Origin: Paraspadella gotoi
Taxonomy: Eukaryota; Chaetognatha
Direction: 5' to 3'
Assembly (NCBI GenBank): GCA_051294375.1
Contig: CM119265.1
Location: 12,079,866 to 12,143,865 of the forward strand
Length of the DNA: 64,000 nt
Under the pieces are notes generated by a model. It ran no database searches, was not told where the DNA came from, and saw only the letters and a list, made by a program, of their open reading frames with translations. Of this stretch, positions 32,691-44,714 are shown piece by piece. The translations under genes and the position numbers were made by a program. Every line of letters starts with the position of its first letter. The stretch's first letter is position 1.

Positions 32691-33825
32691 TCACATGTAC
32701 ACCACTTGCTGCTGTACAAATACCTGCTATATGTCCGGCAATTGCGCGGATTAATTAAATTGCATGTATAATTTTCTAAAAAAAAATAATTTTTTTTGTT
32801 TTTTGTTTATTATTGTAACTTTGGACCGGTCGCCCACTATTGAACAAATTATATCTAAAATAGGAGTTCAGAAGAGAGAAATAGTCAATTAAACATTACT
32901 TTTTTTGTTATTCTGATAATTTTTACAATTTAATTTGTAAATTTTTTTAGTGTATTATTTAATCATTTTTATCCTTTTTTTAAAATAATAATTATTGAGT
33001 TGGGATAAATATTTATAAATTAGTTAAATATGCAAATATGAAATTGACCTCAGTCTGGTTTCTTCTTAAAAAAAAGAACAATCTAAAATTTCATTCAAGA
33101 TTAAACTTTTTTATAGAAAGGAAAAGTTTCGTCCCTACTCAGATTCATCGAAAACGAGTTCAGCGGCGGTCCAGCTTCTCTCTATCTTCTCTCTCTCTCT
33201 CTCTCCTCTCTCATCTTTTCTTTCTATTTATTCCGCCATTTATTCCGCGCTTTTTTTCTCAATACAAAAATCCCAAATTTACATCCAAGATTTTCGTGGA
33301 TTTTTTTCTAAAAATTCTGATTATTTTTTATATAAACGAGAGTGAAACTTGACCAGCCTCTCTCTCTCTCTATCTTCTCTCTCTTTTTTCTTCTTTCTCT
33401 CTCTCTCTCTCTCATTCATACACGCATTTGTTTGTTTTATTTATTTATTTATTTATTTATTTCATCGCGTCAATGAATGACTATCATCGCATCAATGAAT
33501 GCTTTCATCAAATCAATGAATGATTATCATCACATCAATGAATGACTATCATCGCATCAATCATTTGATTATCATCACATCAGTTTTTTGTTATCATCGC
33601 ATCAATTATTGGTTATCATCGCATCAATATTTGGTTATCATCGCATCAATATTTGGTACCATCGAAAGCAGGCTCGATCCTTTATGCTTTTAAGATTTAT
33701 TTAATAAAAATTATTATGAAATTATGATAAAGTTTTTACAAAAGTTGCGATCATAGTAAGTTAAAAATTTGATATGGCTTTTCATCTTGAAATAGCTTGT
33801 GATATTTTCATATTACATTTGGATT
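32690..33825 (+). repeat. Duplicated block copy 2, CT tracts and 21-nt minisatellite copy 2
   Basis: Repeats the order of 30780-32010: TGTCCGGCAATTGCGCGG, AT-rich body, CT tracts (33178-33210, 33358-33412), then the minisatellite (about 33465-33660). The block ends in the repeat body also seen at 27600 and is cut by a gap. Confidence 0.72.
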
Positions 33826-33850
33826 NNNNNNNNNNNNNNNNNNNNNNNNN
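33826..33850. other. Assembly gap (25 N)
   Basis: Run of N inside a repeat body. Confidence 0.99.
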
Positions 33851-34599
33851 GAAGACTTTTTCAATGGAGATTTTCGTTAAAATCTGACTACCAATAATGT
33901 CAACGCTCCTCTGGGAAAAATTCAGGTAAAAAACAGATGTAAAAACACTCTATTCCGATCCTGTTACATCTCAAGGGCTCACTTTTTTTTTTCTTGACAA
34001 ATAACCATCATTTTGACATCAAACCATCAGATTCAAATGGACAGGTCAGCTCAGGAAAATATTTTAGATGCGATTTTTATATATAAAATAAAGGGATTTC
34101 TCAACTTCAATACAATGTCAACGCCTTTAAGGTATGTTGTCATTTTACGATAAACTTCGAATTCAGGAATCCGATAGCCATATGTCTGAAGGGCTCACAA
34201 AAGTTTTCTTTTTCTTGTATTTAGCCATTTACATATCAAACGGTCAGGTTAAAGTGAAATGGTCCAGTTATTATCGCGAAATTTTTATTTAACATAAAAA
34301 TAAAGGAGAGAAGAATGAAATTTTTATTTAATATGAAACTAAAGGAAAATCTTTTTTGTCAGGTTACTAGTAAAACCGATGTTCTTTTTTTTCCTGTTTA
34401 TCTTGAATCAGCTGACGAGTGCAGCAGCGGCTCAGGACTTAAAGTGANNNNNNNNNNTTAACATTTTACTTTATTTTAATTTATCTGTTATTGACTAATT
34501 GACTAATGATCATGTTTATCAGTTTATTTGTCATGTTTATTATTAAATATTCATAGCATTTAGATATTGAAACAGAAAATAATTTGACTTGTTAATTGA
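33851..34599. other. AT-rich sequence with a 10-N gap at 34448-34457
   Basis: No recognised gene. Confidence 0.6.
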
Positions 34600-35010
34600 A
34601 TGACTTTTGTTTTCCCTTTAAGGTCGAGTCTTGTCTTGGTTTTGGTTTTGCACAGAGGTCGCTGCGGCTCCCAGCAGCAGCACCACATGCCACAAAACCA
34701 CATGCTCACGTGTCGGGAGCTAGATAATCGCGCCTTGGAATGGATCGGATCGGATCGGTTCATCCGGGCTGAGTCCAACTAGCGGTCAAGAATGTTTCAG
34801 TCTCCTTGAAGTATCACGATGTGGTCATGGCCTTGAAAGAAGAAGTGGCACTGAAGATCCGTGATTTCTCGACGACCCGCCAAATTTGTCCCGGACAGCG
34901 TACTGCCGCCCGATGCCAACGCACTGCTTCAAGCCCTGCAACGCGAGATAGATGCCCTGCCACCGGTCAACGTGACACGCCACGCTTATCAATTTAAGGT
35001 GGAACAAGGT
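34600..35010 (+). pseudogene. Degenerate retroelement-like coding remnant, possibly Gag
   Basis: A GC-richer island in AT-rich DNA. One frame gives KYHDVVMALKEEVALKIRDF, which looks like the Gag phrase (F..VV.AL..EVA..VRDF) of Ty3/gypsy elements. A different frame then gives DANALLQALQREIDALPPV. Frame changes and stops separate them, so any gene is broken. The Gag reading is tentative. Part of a diverged host gene is the alternative. Confidence 0.3.
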
Positions 35011-35209
35011 AAAAACTAAGAGTTCTGTAATATATCCCTGTGGGATAACGAAATTAAAAAAAATTGTATAGTTAATAACATAGCATTTAAAGTTTATCGT
35101 ATTACTATAAATCATAAAATTTTTTTTTACAAATTCAGAATTTTTAAAAGCAGATTCTAGTACAGCAGAAAAAATAAAAAATATTATTACAAGATTTCAA
35201 AATTCTTGT

Positions 35210-36560
35210 TTTATTGGCTAAAATACTAAAATTATGCAAAACTTAAATAATAATTTAAATAAATATGGGTTATGATGATGGTTTTTTAAGGGTTTTGCCA
35301 TTATTTAACCCACTTATCATCAAAATAATTGAAAATACCTTGTTGTACATAACTTTTTCGGGTTATTTGAATCCGTTCTAAAAAAAAATAGAATTTTTTA
35401 CTAAAACAATTTTCATTGCCTATTTTTAATTCGGTTCACAGACGATATCCTGCACGTTTACCGTTTTTGCTGCTTCGAATTTAATGCCAATATTTCTGCT
35501 TATTCAAGCTGGTTTATTTCTAAAGTTAAAATGTTTATATTTTTATGCTATGTAATCGCCATAATTTTATAAAGTTCGAACGTGTATACCAGGTCCGCTC
35601 TAAATATGGTCTTTATACTCGTTTTTAATAAGTTTTTAATGCGTTTATAATTCGAACATTTTATATTAAATCGTTGTATAATCTTTTCACAGTCCAGCGC
35701 GTAAATTTTCTTGCTCTTTTCTTCGGATCCTTCATTCCTACTGCTTTCCGCTATGTCTTACCCGGACCCTTTCATCGTTTATTATTTTCAACGAATTTCA
35801 TTTATGGTTCTAATATACATATTGGATATATTGGCTTATTGTTTTGATACGTCGTTATACTTCGTTATGTATANNNNNNNNNNNNNNNNNNNNNNNNNGT
35901 TTTATGGCTAAAATAGCCAAAATACAAAAAAATTATGGGTTTATGATTGATGGTTTTTTAAGGGTTTTGCCATTATTTAACCCACTTATCATCAAAATAT
36001 TGAAAAATACCTTGTTGTACATAACTTTTTCTGGTTATTTGAATCCGTTCTAAAAAAAAATAGAATTTTTTACTAAAACAATTTTCATTGCCTATTTTTA
36101 ATTCGGTTCACAGACGATATCCTGGCACGTTATACCGTTTTTGCTGCTTCGAATTTAATGCCAAATTTCTCTGCTTATTCAACGCTGTTTATTTCTAAAT
36201 TAAAATGTATATTTTTATGCTTATGTAATCGCCAAAATTCTATAAAGTTCGACGTGTATACCAGGTCCGTCTAAATGGTTCTTACTCGTTTTTAATAAGT
36301 TTTTAATGCGTTTATAATTTCGAACATTTTATATTAAATCGTTGTATAATCTGTTTCACAGTCCAGCGCTGCTTTCTCGGGATCCCATTCCGACGCTTTT
36401 TGCGATGCTTTACGGCTGCTTTCTCGGATTCCTTTCCGATGCTTTTCCGATGCTTTACGGATGCCCTTACGGTTTTATTTCACGAATTCATTATGGTTCT
36501 ATACAATTGGATATTTGCTTATTTTGAACGTTTATACTTCGTTATGTTATGTTTATATTA
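35210..36560 (+). repeat. Tandem duplication of about 0.66 kb across an assembly gap
   Basis: Sequence from about 35210 to 35873 recurs from about 35899 to 36560 in the same order (for example AAGGGTTTTGCCATTATTTA and GTTCACAGACGATATCCTG), with a 25-N gap at 35874-35898 at the junction. It may be a real tandem repeat or unmerged haplotypes. No coding evidence. Confidence 0.75.
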
Positions 36561-37207
36561 CAACAATATATGATGCTAAACTGTAAAACACGTCTTCAAT
36601 GCTTAAAGTCATACAAAGTGAATAGCCCGCACCTAGGTTTAGTAGAAAAACCTAACAGCCTATGCATTGATAAATATTTCAATGCTTCAATGTTATACTG
36701 TGCTTCACTAGTTTAAAAAGTGATATTAAATATTGATAAGGTATATGATGGAATATTAAACACTATATATATATTATACACTATATATATGTTATAATAT
36801 ATACTAGATACATTTGAATCCGACAATATTTTACTTTGATAACTGTTCGTTTTTCCAAGCTCTTTTTAACTAAAGTTTTGTTAAAAAAAAAAACTTTTTC
36901 GCCCGAGGCAGGGGTGTTGAAGAGCCAAAATATCGAAATTCACCGTTTCTTAGTATTTTCAGTTAATTTTTTAATATAATAATCTTTAATCAAGTTAATT
37001 ACTTAAGATAAAGATTTTAATTTATCCTATTTAACTGTTGAAAGGCTAAAATGTCTAAATAGTTTTATAATTTACTATTTTTTTAAAGATAACATATTTT
37101 AATCATGGTAATGAAAATATTTGATAACTTTAAATGGTTTAAGTTAATAAATTAATTTAATATTTTTTTTAAAAACTTTGACGCTGCTGAAGGCTGAAAT
37201 TGAAAGG
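36561..37207. other. AT-rich sequence, nothing recognised
   Basis: No frame, no repeat partner noticed. Confidence 0.5.
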
Positions 37208-37855
37208 CAAAATATGTTCGTCTTGAAGAGACAGTAATTATTGTTATGTATTAGTGACAGAACCGTTCAATATAAGAAGTCCCTAAGCTTCGGATCAGGC
37301 TGTAACACCATGTTACAGGCGGGTTAAGCGCCCCGTCCCTCTTAACTGCTAGGCGGCCACCGGGCTAGAACCACGGACCTTTGGGTTGGGAGGCGAATGA
37401 CTTGCCTCTGGCACCAATGGCCGCTGATGAACGGTTGGTGGATTTTAGTCCACCATAGTCTAATAATAAAATTGTTGGAAATAAATTTTTTTAAAACTGA
37501 AAAAACTTTTATAATCAAATCAATTAAATTTATTTTTAATCATATAATATAATTGTAAATTATTTAAATAATATTGTGGCCAACGCGGGCGTCGCCATAG
37601 GGGGAGCACGGCTCGACGTCCGACGGCAGAGAATTACGACATCCGAGTCCCAAGTTTCCCGATTCGCGACTGAGTCGCGACGACGATTATGTAGACGAAG
37701 AAGCAGAAGAAAGGGTTCTAGCCCGGTGGCCGCCTAGCGGGACGGGGCGCTTAACCCGCCTGTAACACGGTGTTACAGCCTGATCCGAAACTCAGGGACT
37801 GCTTATATTGAACGGTTCTGTCATTAACACATAACAATAATTACTGTCTCTTCAA
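37208..37855. repeat. Inverted pair of tRNA-like SINE sequences
   Basis: The outer arms (about 37208-37370 and 37715-37855) are reverse complements, beginning and ending with TTGAAGAGACAGTAATTATT or its complement. Read from inside outward, each arm has GGTTCTAGCCCGGTGGCCGCC. GGTTCTAGCCC fits the polymerase III B box. On the minus strand of the left copy, TGGTGCCAGAGGC lies about 40 bases before it, like an A box, with a tRNA-like stretch between. I infer a tRNA-derived SINE present twice head to head. It is too degenerate to be a functional tRNA gene. Confidence 0.55.
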
Positions 37856-40575
37856 TTTAATCATTACTTAATACAAGTTTTTTATATTTATATAGTTGAA
37901 AAGAGTTTTAAATACTTGGATTTAGCTATATTTTATAAAAATTAATAATACTAACCACTTTTAAATTTAAATTTGCTATTTTTTCCGATTTTTTTTGTAT
38001 CTTATCGCATTATAAAATTGATAGAACGGGAAAATTGGCCAAGGCCCAAGCGAATTTTTGATTTTTTGATCCTTGGGAATAGTTTGAATAGTTTTACATG
38101 TGTTTCAAAATATTAGGAGGGCACAAGATGTCCTTTATTATTTCTTGTATTTAAACTCCGCGCTATGGAGAGGCCGTAAAAGCTAGAAAGCAGTGTATGT
38201 CGAAAATTAGACTTCTTTACTTTGGTTTATATTTCATATAAATTTATTGATATCTTCAAACGGTTCGGAAATAGGCGTTTATTTGTAAAGATAGACAATT
38301 TTTTATGTTGCTTCGCAACCCTGTAATAGGTATCAAGATGGATTCAGATTTTCAAAAACGTTCACACAAGTTATCACAATATATATACTTTAATTTAAAA
38401 CACCTTTTATTTCCGATTTGAAATTCTCAACATGAGAGATCCCGGTCGATTTTTATCTGGCTCTAAATTATGCAAATTAGTTACGATCGAAATTTGTCAG
38501 ATAACGATGACGCTCTTTATTCGCGTAATTTTAAACGTTTTATTATTGTAATAATAATAAATTAATTGAATATTATAGTTTTAGAAATATATATTTATAA
38601 ATATAAATAATTTATAAGTATTTAACTAATAAAATAAGACAAAAATAGCAATTAAATGAGATCTTGAATGCTCTTGTCTTACCAAAATGAGGAATTCAAA
38701 GAGATTTTTTACATAAAATAAAATATTAACTATTTTGCTTGTTTAAGTTCCTTATTACTTATAATATAAATAATATTGTATTATAAAATTGTATAATTCA
38801 TTCGTTTAAGTTACTATTATACGTTGCTTTAATAAATAGGTAAATCTTGATAACAAAGATTAAAATAACCAATTAAAAGTAAAATTTAAAAAAAATAATA
38901 ATACTAATTAATATTAGTAATTAATAATTTAAATAATATAATTAATAAAAAAATTATTTTAAAATTACTGCAAAGAAAATTAATATTTAAAATTATTAAT
39001 GAAATTTTCTATATTTTTTAAAGTAATTTTTAGTCAAACTAGTTCCATTAGGATTTACCCACTTAGGAATACGTGGGAATACGTGGGCGGATACTATGGG
39101 GCAATTGTATGTGGGCCAATGCACATGGTGCATCCTAGGGGCGCAATTTTATGGGCCCAATAATACTGGCAAATCCTGTACCACCGTATATACATAAGAA
39201 GTGAAAACGATCCATTCAATAACATAATCAATGATTTAGTATATTATGTTGAATGATCAGGTGAAGAAATTTAAATTACAATTAATAAATATACTAAATT
39301 TGAATAGCACAATACATAGATTGGACGATTGGATCCTTTTTGTGTTTAAGCAACATGAACCGGGACTGCTTTTTGATATGGTATTAAATAACTGTCTCTA
39401 TTTTAATTTGTTTAATTTCTGATCATAATCAAAGAACTCTTTATTTATAAAAGAAAACAGAGAACTTTTGAGAGGGAAAACTTAACTTCCAATATTTTAA
39501 AGAATTGCTTTGTTTTAATAAAGTTTTTTAAATAAAACATGCCAATTATAAACATTAATCGAAAACCATTGTATGTAAATAATGATAGATTGCTTTGTTA
39601 ATTCTTCAAATCAACCAGATTGAAAAGCTCGTAGTAAACAAAATTTACGATTAAAAACAATATGATAAATATTGATAACATTTTAATTGTTAACAACAAC
39701 GATGAGGCTAACAATTAGTTCGAAAATGTCCATTTTTAGTTAATAACATTATGTCGTTATTGTTAAACCATTAAAAAGTTATTATTTCGTTTCTAATCAA
39801 ACAAAAATTAATTATTGGCCGTATTCATAGTTATAAAAAATGAAACTATATACATAGGAAATATAAATTGATCTCTATAATATAATAATAGTTAAGAAGA
39901 AGGGGATAAAATGTAATCAAATCAGTACCGTTTAAAGCAATTTTATGTTTGTAAAATATTGTCATTGTTAAAAAAATTTCATCTTTATATTAATTATATT
40001 TATTGTTATTTATCATTTGAACTATATAAGATCATATTTTATAATTTAATTTCTCTTTAATATATGTTTCAGACTGAATTTCAGTACAGCAAAAACAAAA
40101 AATAGCGATTAATTCTAAAATGTTTTCTATTAAAAAAACAGAAAAAAAAAACTATTAAAAAAATACAACGCAGCAAACTAAAAAACCTTATTAAAATTAT
40201 TAAGCATTTATAAATTATTAAAAAAAAAACATAGATAATAATATTATTATTATACATATTGTTTATTAAAAAAAAAAACTAAAACTCATCGTCAGATTTC
40301 ACGGGGGAATAAGATGCTCTTTTTATGAAAATAAATTCGCCGGAAATATCCGCCAGGTGTCTGCTAGTATCTGTTCTTTTTTGACGGCTTGACCGCTTCT
40401 TTAACATTAAACAAGATAAAACGAAATGACGTATTCGATCTCGGATCTCTTATGTTTCAATGCATTAAACTTAAATATTTTTATACGAAAAATTTATTTT
40501 TATACGTTCTGATTAAGTCAAACGTTTTTTATGAAACTCGATGTCTGTATATTACTAACTTTTGTCTACCTTAAA
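37856..40575. other. 2.7 kb AT-rich sequence, no gene recognised
   Basis: Read on both strands without finding a family motif. One moderately GC patch (39055-39175, with repeated TACGTGGG and GGGCCAAT) is unexplained. Confidence 0.5.
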
Positions 40576-40741
40576 CTGATCAATTTTGGCCTGCCTTACT
40601 GATCATCCCCAAAATATCCCAGATGGCCTCCAAAGTCACCATCCGCCGCGACGCACATCGTGGTCCTTTGACTTAAATCTACGACGGCGCGTTCAAGATC
40701 GTCTCTCGCGGCGCCAAATTCTTCTGCCTCGAATTCGCGGG

Positions 40742-42369
40742 TAAGGGGTGAACTTAGGTAATATTTTGCCTGATTAACTGAGCAATAGGTTACTAGAAAA
40801 TTGCCTAGGTAAAGAAATTGATTTTTCTTAATAAATATAGGCAATTTCTGAATCAAAATATTTTGCTTATATTTATTTTTTAAAGATAAATAAAACAATA
40901 TATTTTCTTTTATTGTTATAATTTCGTTATCAAACTATATTTTCAATTTTTATTACTATATTTAAGCCCAAAAAATACTTTTCGCAGATGGCATAAAATA
41001 TGAGTATCAGCATTAAGTATGTAGACTACTTTGGATACTACCAGACCCAGAACCAATAAAATTATTATAGAAGATTAATTCATGATAAATAAAAAAATTA
41101 ACAGATAATAAAGAAATAGTAATAACAATAAGGATGCATACATTTAAAAAGATTTGCAATGTAACGAATTCAGTGTATCCTGATATTGATTAGAGATTAA
41201 AACCTTGATCAAAGATGATATAAAAATGAACACAAGACTCAAGTCACCCAAAAATGTTTTGTATCTTATTTAGAATGTCAAAGCTCATTAGAATTCTTTG
41301 GCAGATTATGATATGGATTACTCAATACCTCCCCTAGCTGTTTATATTAAAAAAAATCGAGCTCGATATAGAAAGTAAATATCCTATGGATATAATTTTC
41401 AAATAAAAAAAAATTTAAATCTAAATCAAACACCAAATACCAAACACCAAAAATAGTTTTAGCTATTAATTTTTTTTATATAATTATTTTATGTTTCATT
41501 AAAAATATTTTGAAATTTCAATGTTGAGCAAATTAAAGTTTTATATTTGATAAAGATTTTGTTAAAAAATTAATACTGAAAAATATCCTATTTTGTTATT
41601 TTTTTAATTTTATATGAAAATTTGCAAAATTACTTATTTCAATATCTTATATTTTATATTTTATGAATGTTTTACTATTTAAACTTAGAGAAAAACAAAG
41701 TTTATTTGTTTATTTATAACGATTTTTATTTTTACATGGGGACATGTTTCGGCTTATGTATAAGCCTTCATCAGCGTTTGAATAATCAGACAAATTTTTC
41801 TTCTTAACATTGAGTCAGAGAGAGAGAGAGAGAGAGAGAAATGAGAGAGAGAGAGGACAGAAGAGAGAGAAAAACAGAGAGAATAAAGCTTCCAACAAAG
41901 GTTGAGAAAAAAGACAATGGTCAGATTGAGGACAGGTGAAGGTAATGTTTTTACTATTTAAACTATATATTTAATTATATTATATACTTTTTAAAATATT
42001 ATTTGGCTCTTAATATCTAATAACTCATTTTGGGAGGAGGAGGTCAGTGTGTTTTCTCTGGAAATCGAGGATCATCTATACAACACTAGGTAGACTACAA
42101 TAGAATACAATTAGACTACAATATTTAATATTTAATACAATATTTAATATTTAATACAATATTTAATATCATTTGGCTTCAAATTATTAATGATAACCTT
42201 TCCCTTTTAAATCTTAGCAAATTAGATCATAAGTTTATCAGTTATATCTTAGTTTTAAAGATCCTTTCCTCAATTAAAAATTGCCTACTTTTATTCAGTT
42301 AACTACTAGGTAAACCAAAAAAGTCTATTACCTTTTAAGAAAAAATCTTTTGCCTAAGTTCACCCCTTA
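40742..42369. mobile_element. Non-autonomous hAT-type DNA transposon, 1628 bp
   Basis: Perfect 17-bp terminal inverted repeats, TAAGGGGTGAACTTAGG at 40742-40758 and its complement at 42353-42369. They are flanked by perfect 8-bp duplications TTCGCGGG (40734-40741 and 42370-42377). Eight-bp duplications and a YARGGGTG-like tip are hAT hallmarks. No transposase frame is present. Subterminal repeats with GCCTAGGTAA-like motifs occur near both ends. A truncated hammerhead-bearing repeat (about 41713-41950) sits inside. The last 180 bp recur at 54190-54375. Confidence 0.88.
41737..41778 (-). ncRNA. Hammerhead-ribozyme-like motif, copy D
   Basis: Minus strand: CTGATGA (41774-41768), extra A, helix II GGCTTA/TAAGCC with a 4-base loop, CGAAACATGT (ACATGT at 41747-41742), C17 at 41741. 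Helix I has decayed to one pair. It is followed at 41818-41880 by a (GA)n tract, as in the other copies. Confidence 0.52.
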
Positions 42370-42531
42370 TTCGCGGGCCGTCTCGATGACGTCTCGGTTG
42401 ACCGCCTCAAACCTTTCATCGCCAATACGTGGAACCCCAACCATCCACGTGGCGCCTCCAAGAACATGGCTGGCGCCCCACTCGCCAACTCCCGGCCTCA
42501 GACAACGACGCTACACCGCTGCAGTCGATGA

Positions 42532-43498
42532 TTTTACTTATGTGCGCTTTCTCAATATACGCTTACCTTTTATTTTTCGTTCTATATTTCTCAAGGATTA
42601 TATATTATCATCACAGATGAATGAAACCCGGAAACAGAGAAAGGATTAAGGAAGAGAGTTCGGAAGAGGAAGAAGATTCTGGAATGATTTTGAACGGGAT
42701 TTTGGAAGCCAAATTTTATTATTATTAATATTACATTTGCGCGAATAATAAAATTAATAAAATATTTGACTGTCCTTTCTTTCTCTCTTTCTGGCGAAAG
42801 GAATTTTTTATTAATCGCGCGCTCGATTCTCCGCTCGATTAAATAAAAAGAACAACGATCGATCGTTTTAAAAAAAAGAACTAGCGATCGAATTCTAAGA
42901 GTTTTTAAGCGGTAGTCAGATTCGGCGAAAATCTTGATGGAGAAAGTCTTCCGTCGAAGGGGCGAATGTTTTTTTTAGATTTCTCCTAAACGCGTTGTCC
43001 AATTTACTTGAAACTTGATATTTACAATATTCCCGTTATTCTACGTCGGGAGGTATAAAAATATATTAAAAATTCCTCTGGGTTCTGCGGGGACATTTAT
43101 TCCTAAATATACTATGAAAGAAGTAAATAATAGTATATTTTTGAATTCATTAATTAAAAAGTTAAAAATAAAAAGTATAATATTAAAGTAATTTAGTTTT
43201 TTATCTTTTAAATAAGATATCTTTCAACCATATGTAACAAAAATTATATAAAAAGTAGATAATATAAAAAGATTAGTAAGCAAAATAATTGTTATTATTA
43301 TTATTATTTATTATTGTTCAAAATATATCAAATCTAGAAAATGGATTCTGCTTGTTATTAGAGTAAGTGTTGCATGTATTAATGTAAGGCCCAGCATATT
43401 AAAAGGAATAATTAAGATATTCATATAAATTTAATAGATTAAAAAAAAAGAATTATTATTATTACATTAAATCTTATGTAATTAATAATATATGATAA
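42532..43498. other. AT-rich sequence, nothing recognised
   Basis: No coding or repeat assignment. 42890-42960 contains a short GC patch (GATTCGGCGAAAATCTTGAT) that resembles transposon filler near 6300 and 7380. Confidence 0.45.
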
Positions 43499-43507
43499 TT
43501 ATATAAG

Positions 43508-43675
43508 CTGGAGCCGGGCATTTTTATTTCGGCTCCGGCTCCAGCCAAAAATTTTTTTTGCTCTGGCTCCAGCTCCGGCTCCGGCCAGATAAAAATTCTG
43601 GCTCCGGCTCCGGCTCCGGCTCCTGCAAAAAAAGCTCGGCTCCGGAGGCTCCAGCTCCGGCTTCGGCTCCACATC
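43508..43675. repeat. GGCTCC-type hexanucleotide repeat
   Basis: Interrupted GGCTCCGGCTCCAGC units. Frames through it give Gly-Ala, Ser-Arg or Pro-Glu runs and are not considered genes. It lies in the probable last intron of the rhodanese gene. Confidence 0.9.
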
Positions 43676-43898
43676 CCTGGTTTCCAGGATATATTTTGCA
43701 TCCACAATGGCTTTTAGTTTCCATACTTAATCCTTAAATGTTTAACAAAGAATTCGGCGAATTTTCTCTTAGTACGAATTTCGAGTTTAGCTAAAATTTC
43801 AAACATTCAATTTAAATATTTAATTTGAGCTTGAGTCCCTCGATTTCACGAGTCTATCTTCAGTCTGCCTGTCCGTCAATCCCTGTCGCCGCGCCCAC

Positions 43899-44051
43899 CT
43901 CGTGATCGACGCCGGCTTCGATCAGCGTCTGCCCCAACTCCTTCGTCGACTTCCAATCGACGCCGTCGACGAAAAAATCTTCGTAAAAAACATTTTTGGC
44001 GCCGGGAATCGTTCCGGCCGCGACGTCGCCCGGCGCCCGAGTGTCCACCAC
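43899..44051 (-). CDS. Two-domain rhodanese (TST/MPST-like), exon 5: start of the catalytic domain
   Basis: 51 codons after an AAG acceptor at 44052, phase 0, ending GAG|GTGGGC. It encodes VVDTRAPGDVAAGTIPGAKN, the opening of the second rhodanese module (VDxR...HIPGAxN), then a segment equivalent to the region between the module's first half and its active loop. In the family this module carries the catalytic cysteine (CxxGxxA) that takes up sulfane sulfur from thiosulfate or 3-mercaptopyruvate. That loop would be in the next exon, which I did not find at lower coordinates. The frame continues past the donor to a stop at 43860 as intron read-through. The His of HIPGA is replaced by Thr. Confidence 0.85.
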
Positions 44052-44370
44052 CTTAGAAAAAAATAAAGGGAAAAGAGAGGAGGATAAAAATTTGAAAGTT
44101 TGATTGAAAGAAAAAGGGGAGAAGAACGGTCCCAGAAGTGGAGTAACATTAAAAACAAAACAAAAACAAAAAAGTGCAAAAACATTTGAATATTTACAGC
44201 GTGCAAAGATTACAGAAAGACAAACACTTATTAATTAAAATGTATACCAGATTAATAATAATTTTTAAAAAATAATGTAAAGAAAAAAAACAATTAAAAA
44301 AAATATTTCACTTGCACTAGTTTCTCTATCATGATTTTGCAATTAATCATTTGACTTCCTCTACCGACAC

Positions 44371-44508
44371 CTGATATTCCTTGGAATCGCAATTGGCTTT
44401 GACGTCCTCGTATCCACAAAGGAGATCAAAGCGAAAACTCAGTTTCAATTCCGTCGGATCCACTTTGGCCCGGAGTTGAGGAGAACCCGTTTCTGCTTGC
44501 AATCCGTG
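44371..44508 (-). CDS. Two-domain rhodanese, exon 4: inter-domain linker
   Basis: 46 codons, phase 0 on both sides. The acceptor CCAAG|CACGG at 44508 is preceded by a pyrimidine-rich tract, and the donor is ATCAG|GTGTCGG at 44371. It encodes the linker joining the two rhodanese modules (TGSPQLRAKVDP...KEYQ). The position and the pattern GxP-x-A-x-(L/V)D before the second module agree with TST/MPST enzymes, but the segment alone would not be diagnostic. Identity comes from its in-phase place between the flanking exons. Confidence 0.75.
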
Positions 44509-44714
44509 CTTGGTTTTTTCGGGGGAAGGAACACGTGGAAAAAGGAGGGAAGAGAGAGCGAGAGAGAGAGAGAGAAAAGAGATCATAGAGACAAAAAGCG
44601 TGAAATGAGAAAATAAACACTGTCACCACAGGTAAACCATATTTTTATCTTTTTGCACGATATTTCCAGATTTAAGGCCAAAAATAAGAAGAACATCTTC
44701 TCCATTTTGCTCAC

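Larger units (their letters stand above)
40576..42531 (+). pseudogene. Ty3/gypsy integrase C-terminal remnant, split by a hAT-type insertion
   Basis: Bases about 40600-40741 encode the RRDAHRGPLT / YDGAFKIVSRGAKFF block, and about 42378-42531 encode VSVDRLKPFIA and a tail to a TGA at 42531. Both are typical of the chromatin-side end of Ty3/gypsy integrases (V.RD..R.PL...YDGPFKV..R..K.F...VS.DRLKPA). The frame is continuous across the insertion if one target duplication is removed. An in-frame stop already lies after GPLT, so the element was probably dead. It is the 3' end of a pol gene. The RNase H-integrase fragment at 63 kb may belong to a related element. Confidence 0.75.

Noticed and set aside
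37340-37430. Functional tRNA gene
   Set aside because: A- and B-box-like sequences are present, but the acceptor and anticodon stems do not form a clean cloverleaf; better read as a SINE head.
43474-43724. Three overlapping minus-strand frames
   Set aside because: Products of the GGCTCC hexanucleotide repeat in all frames.
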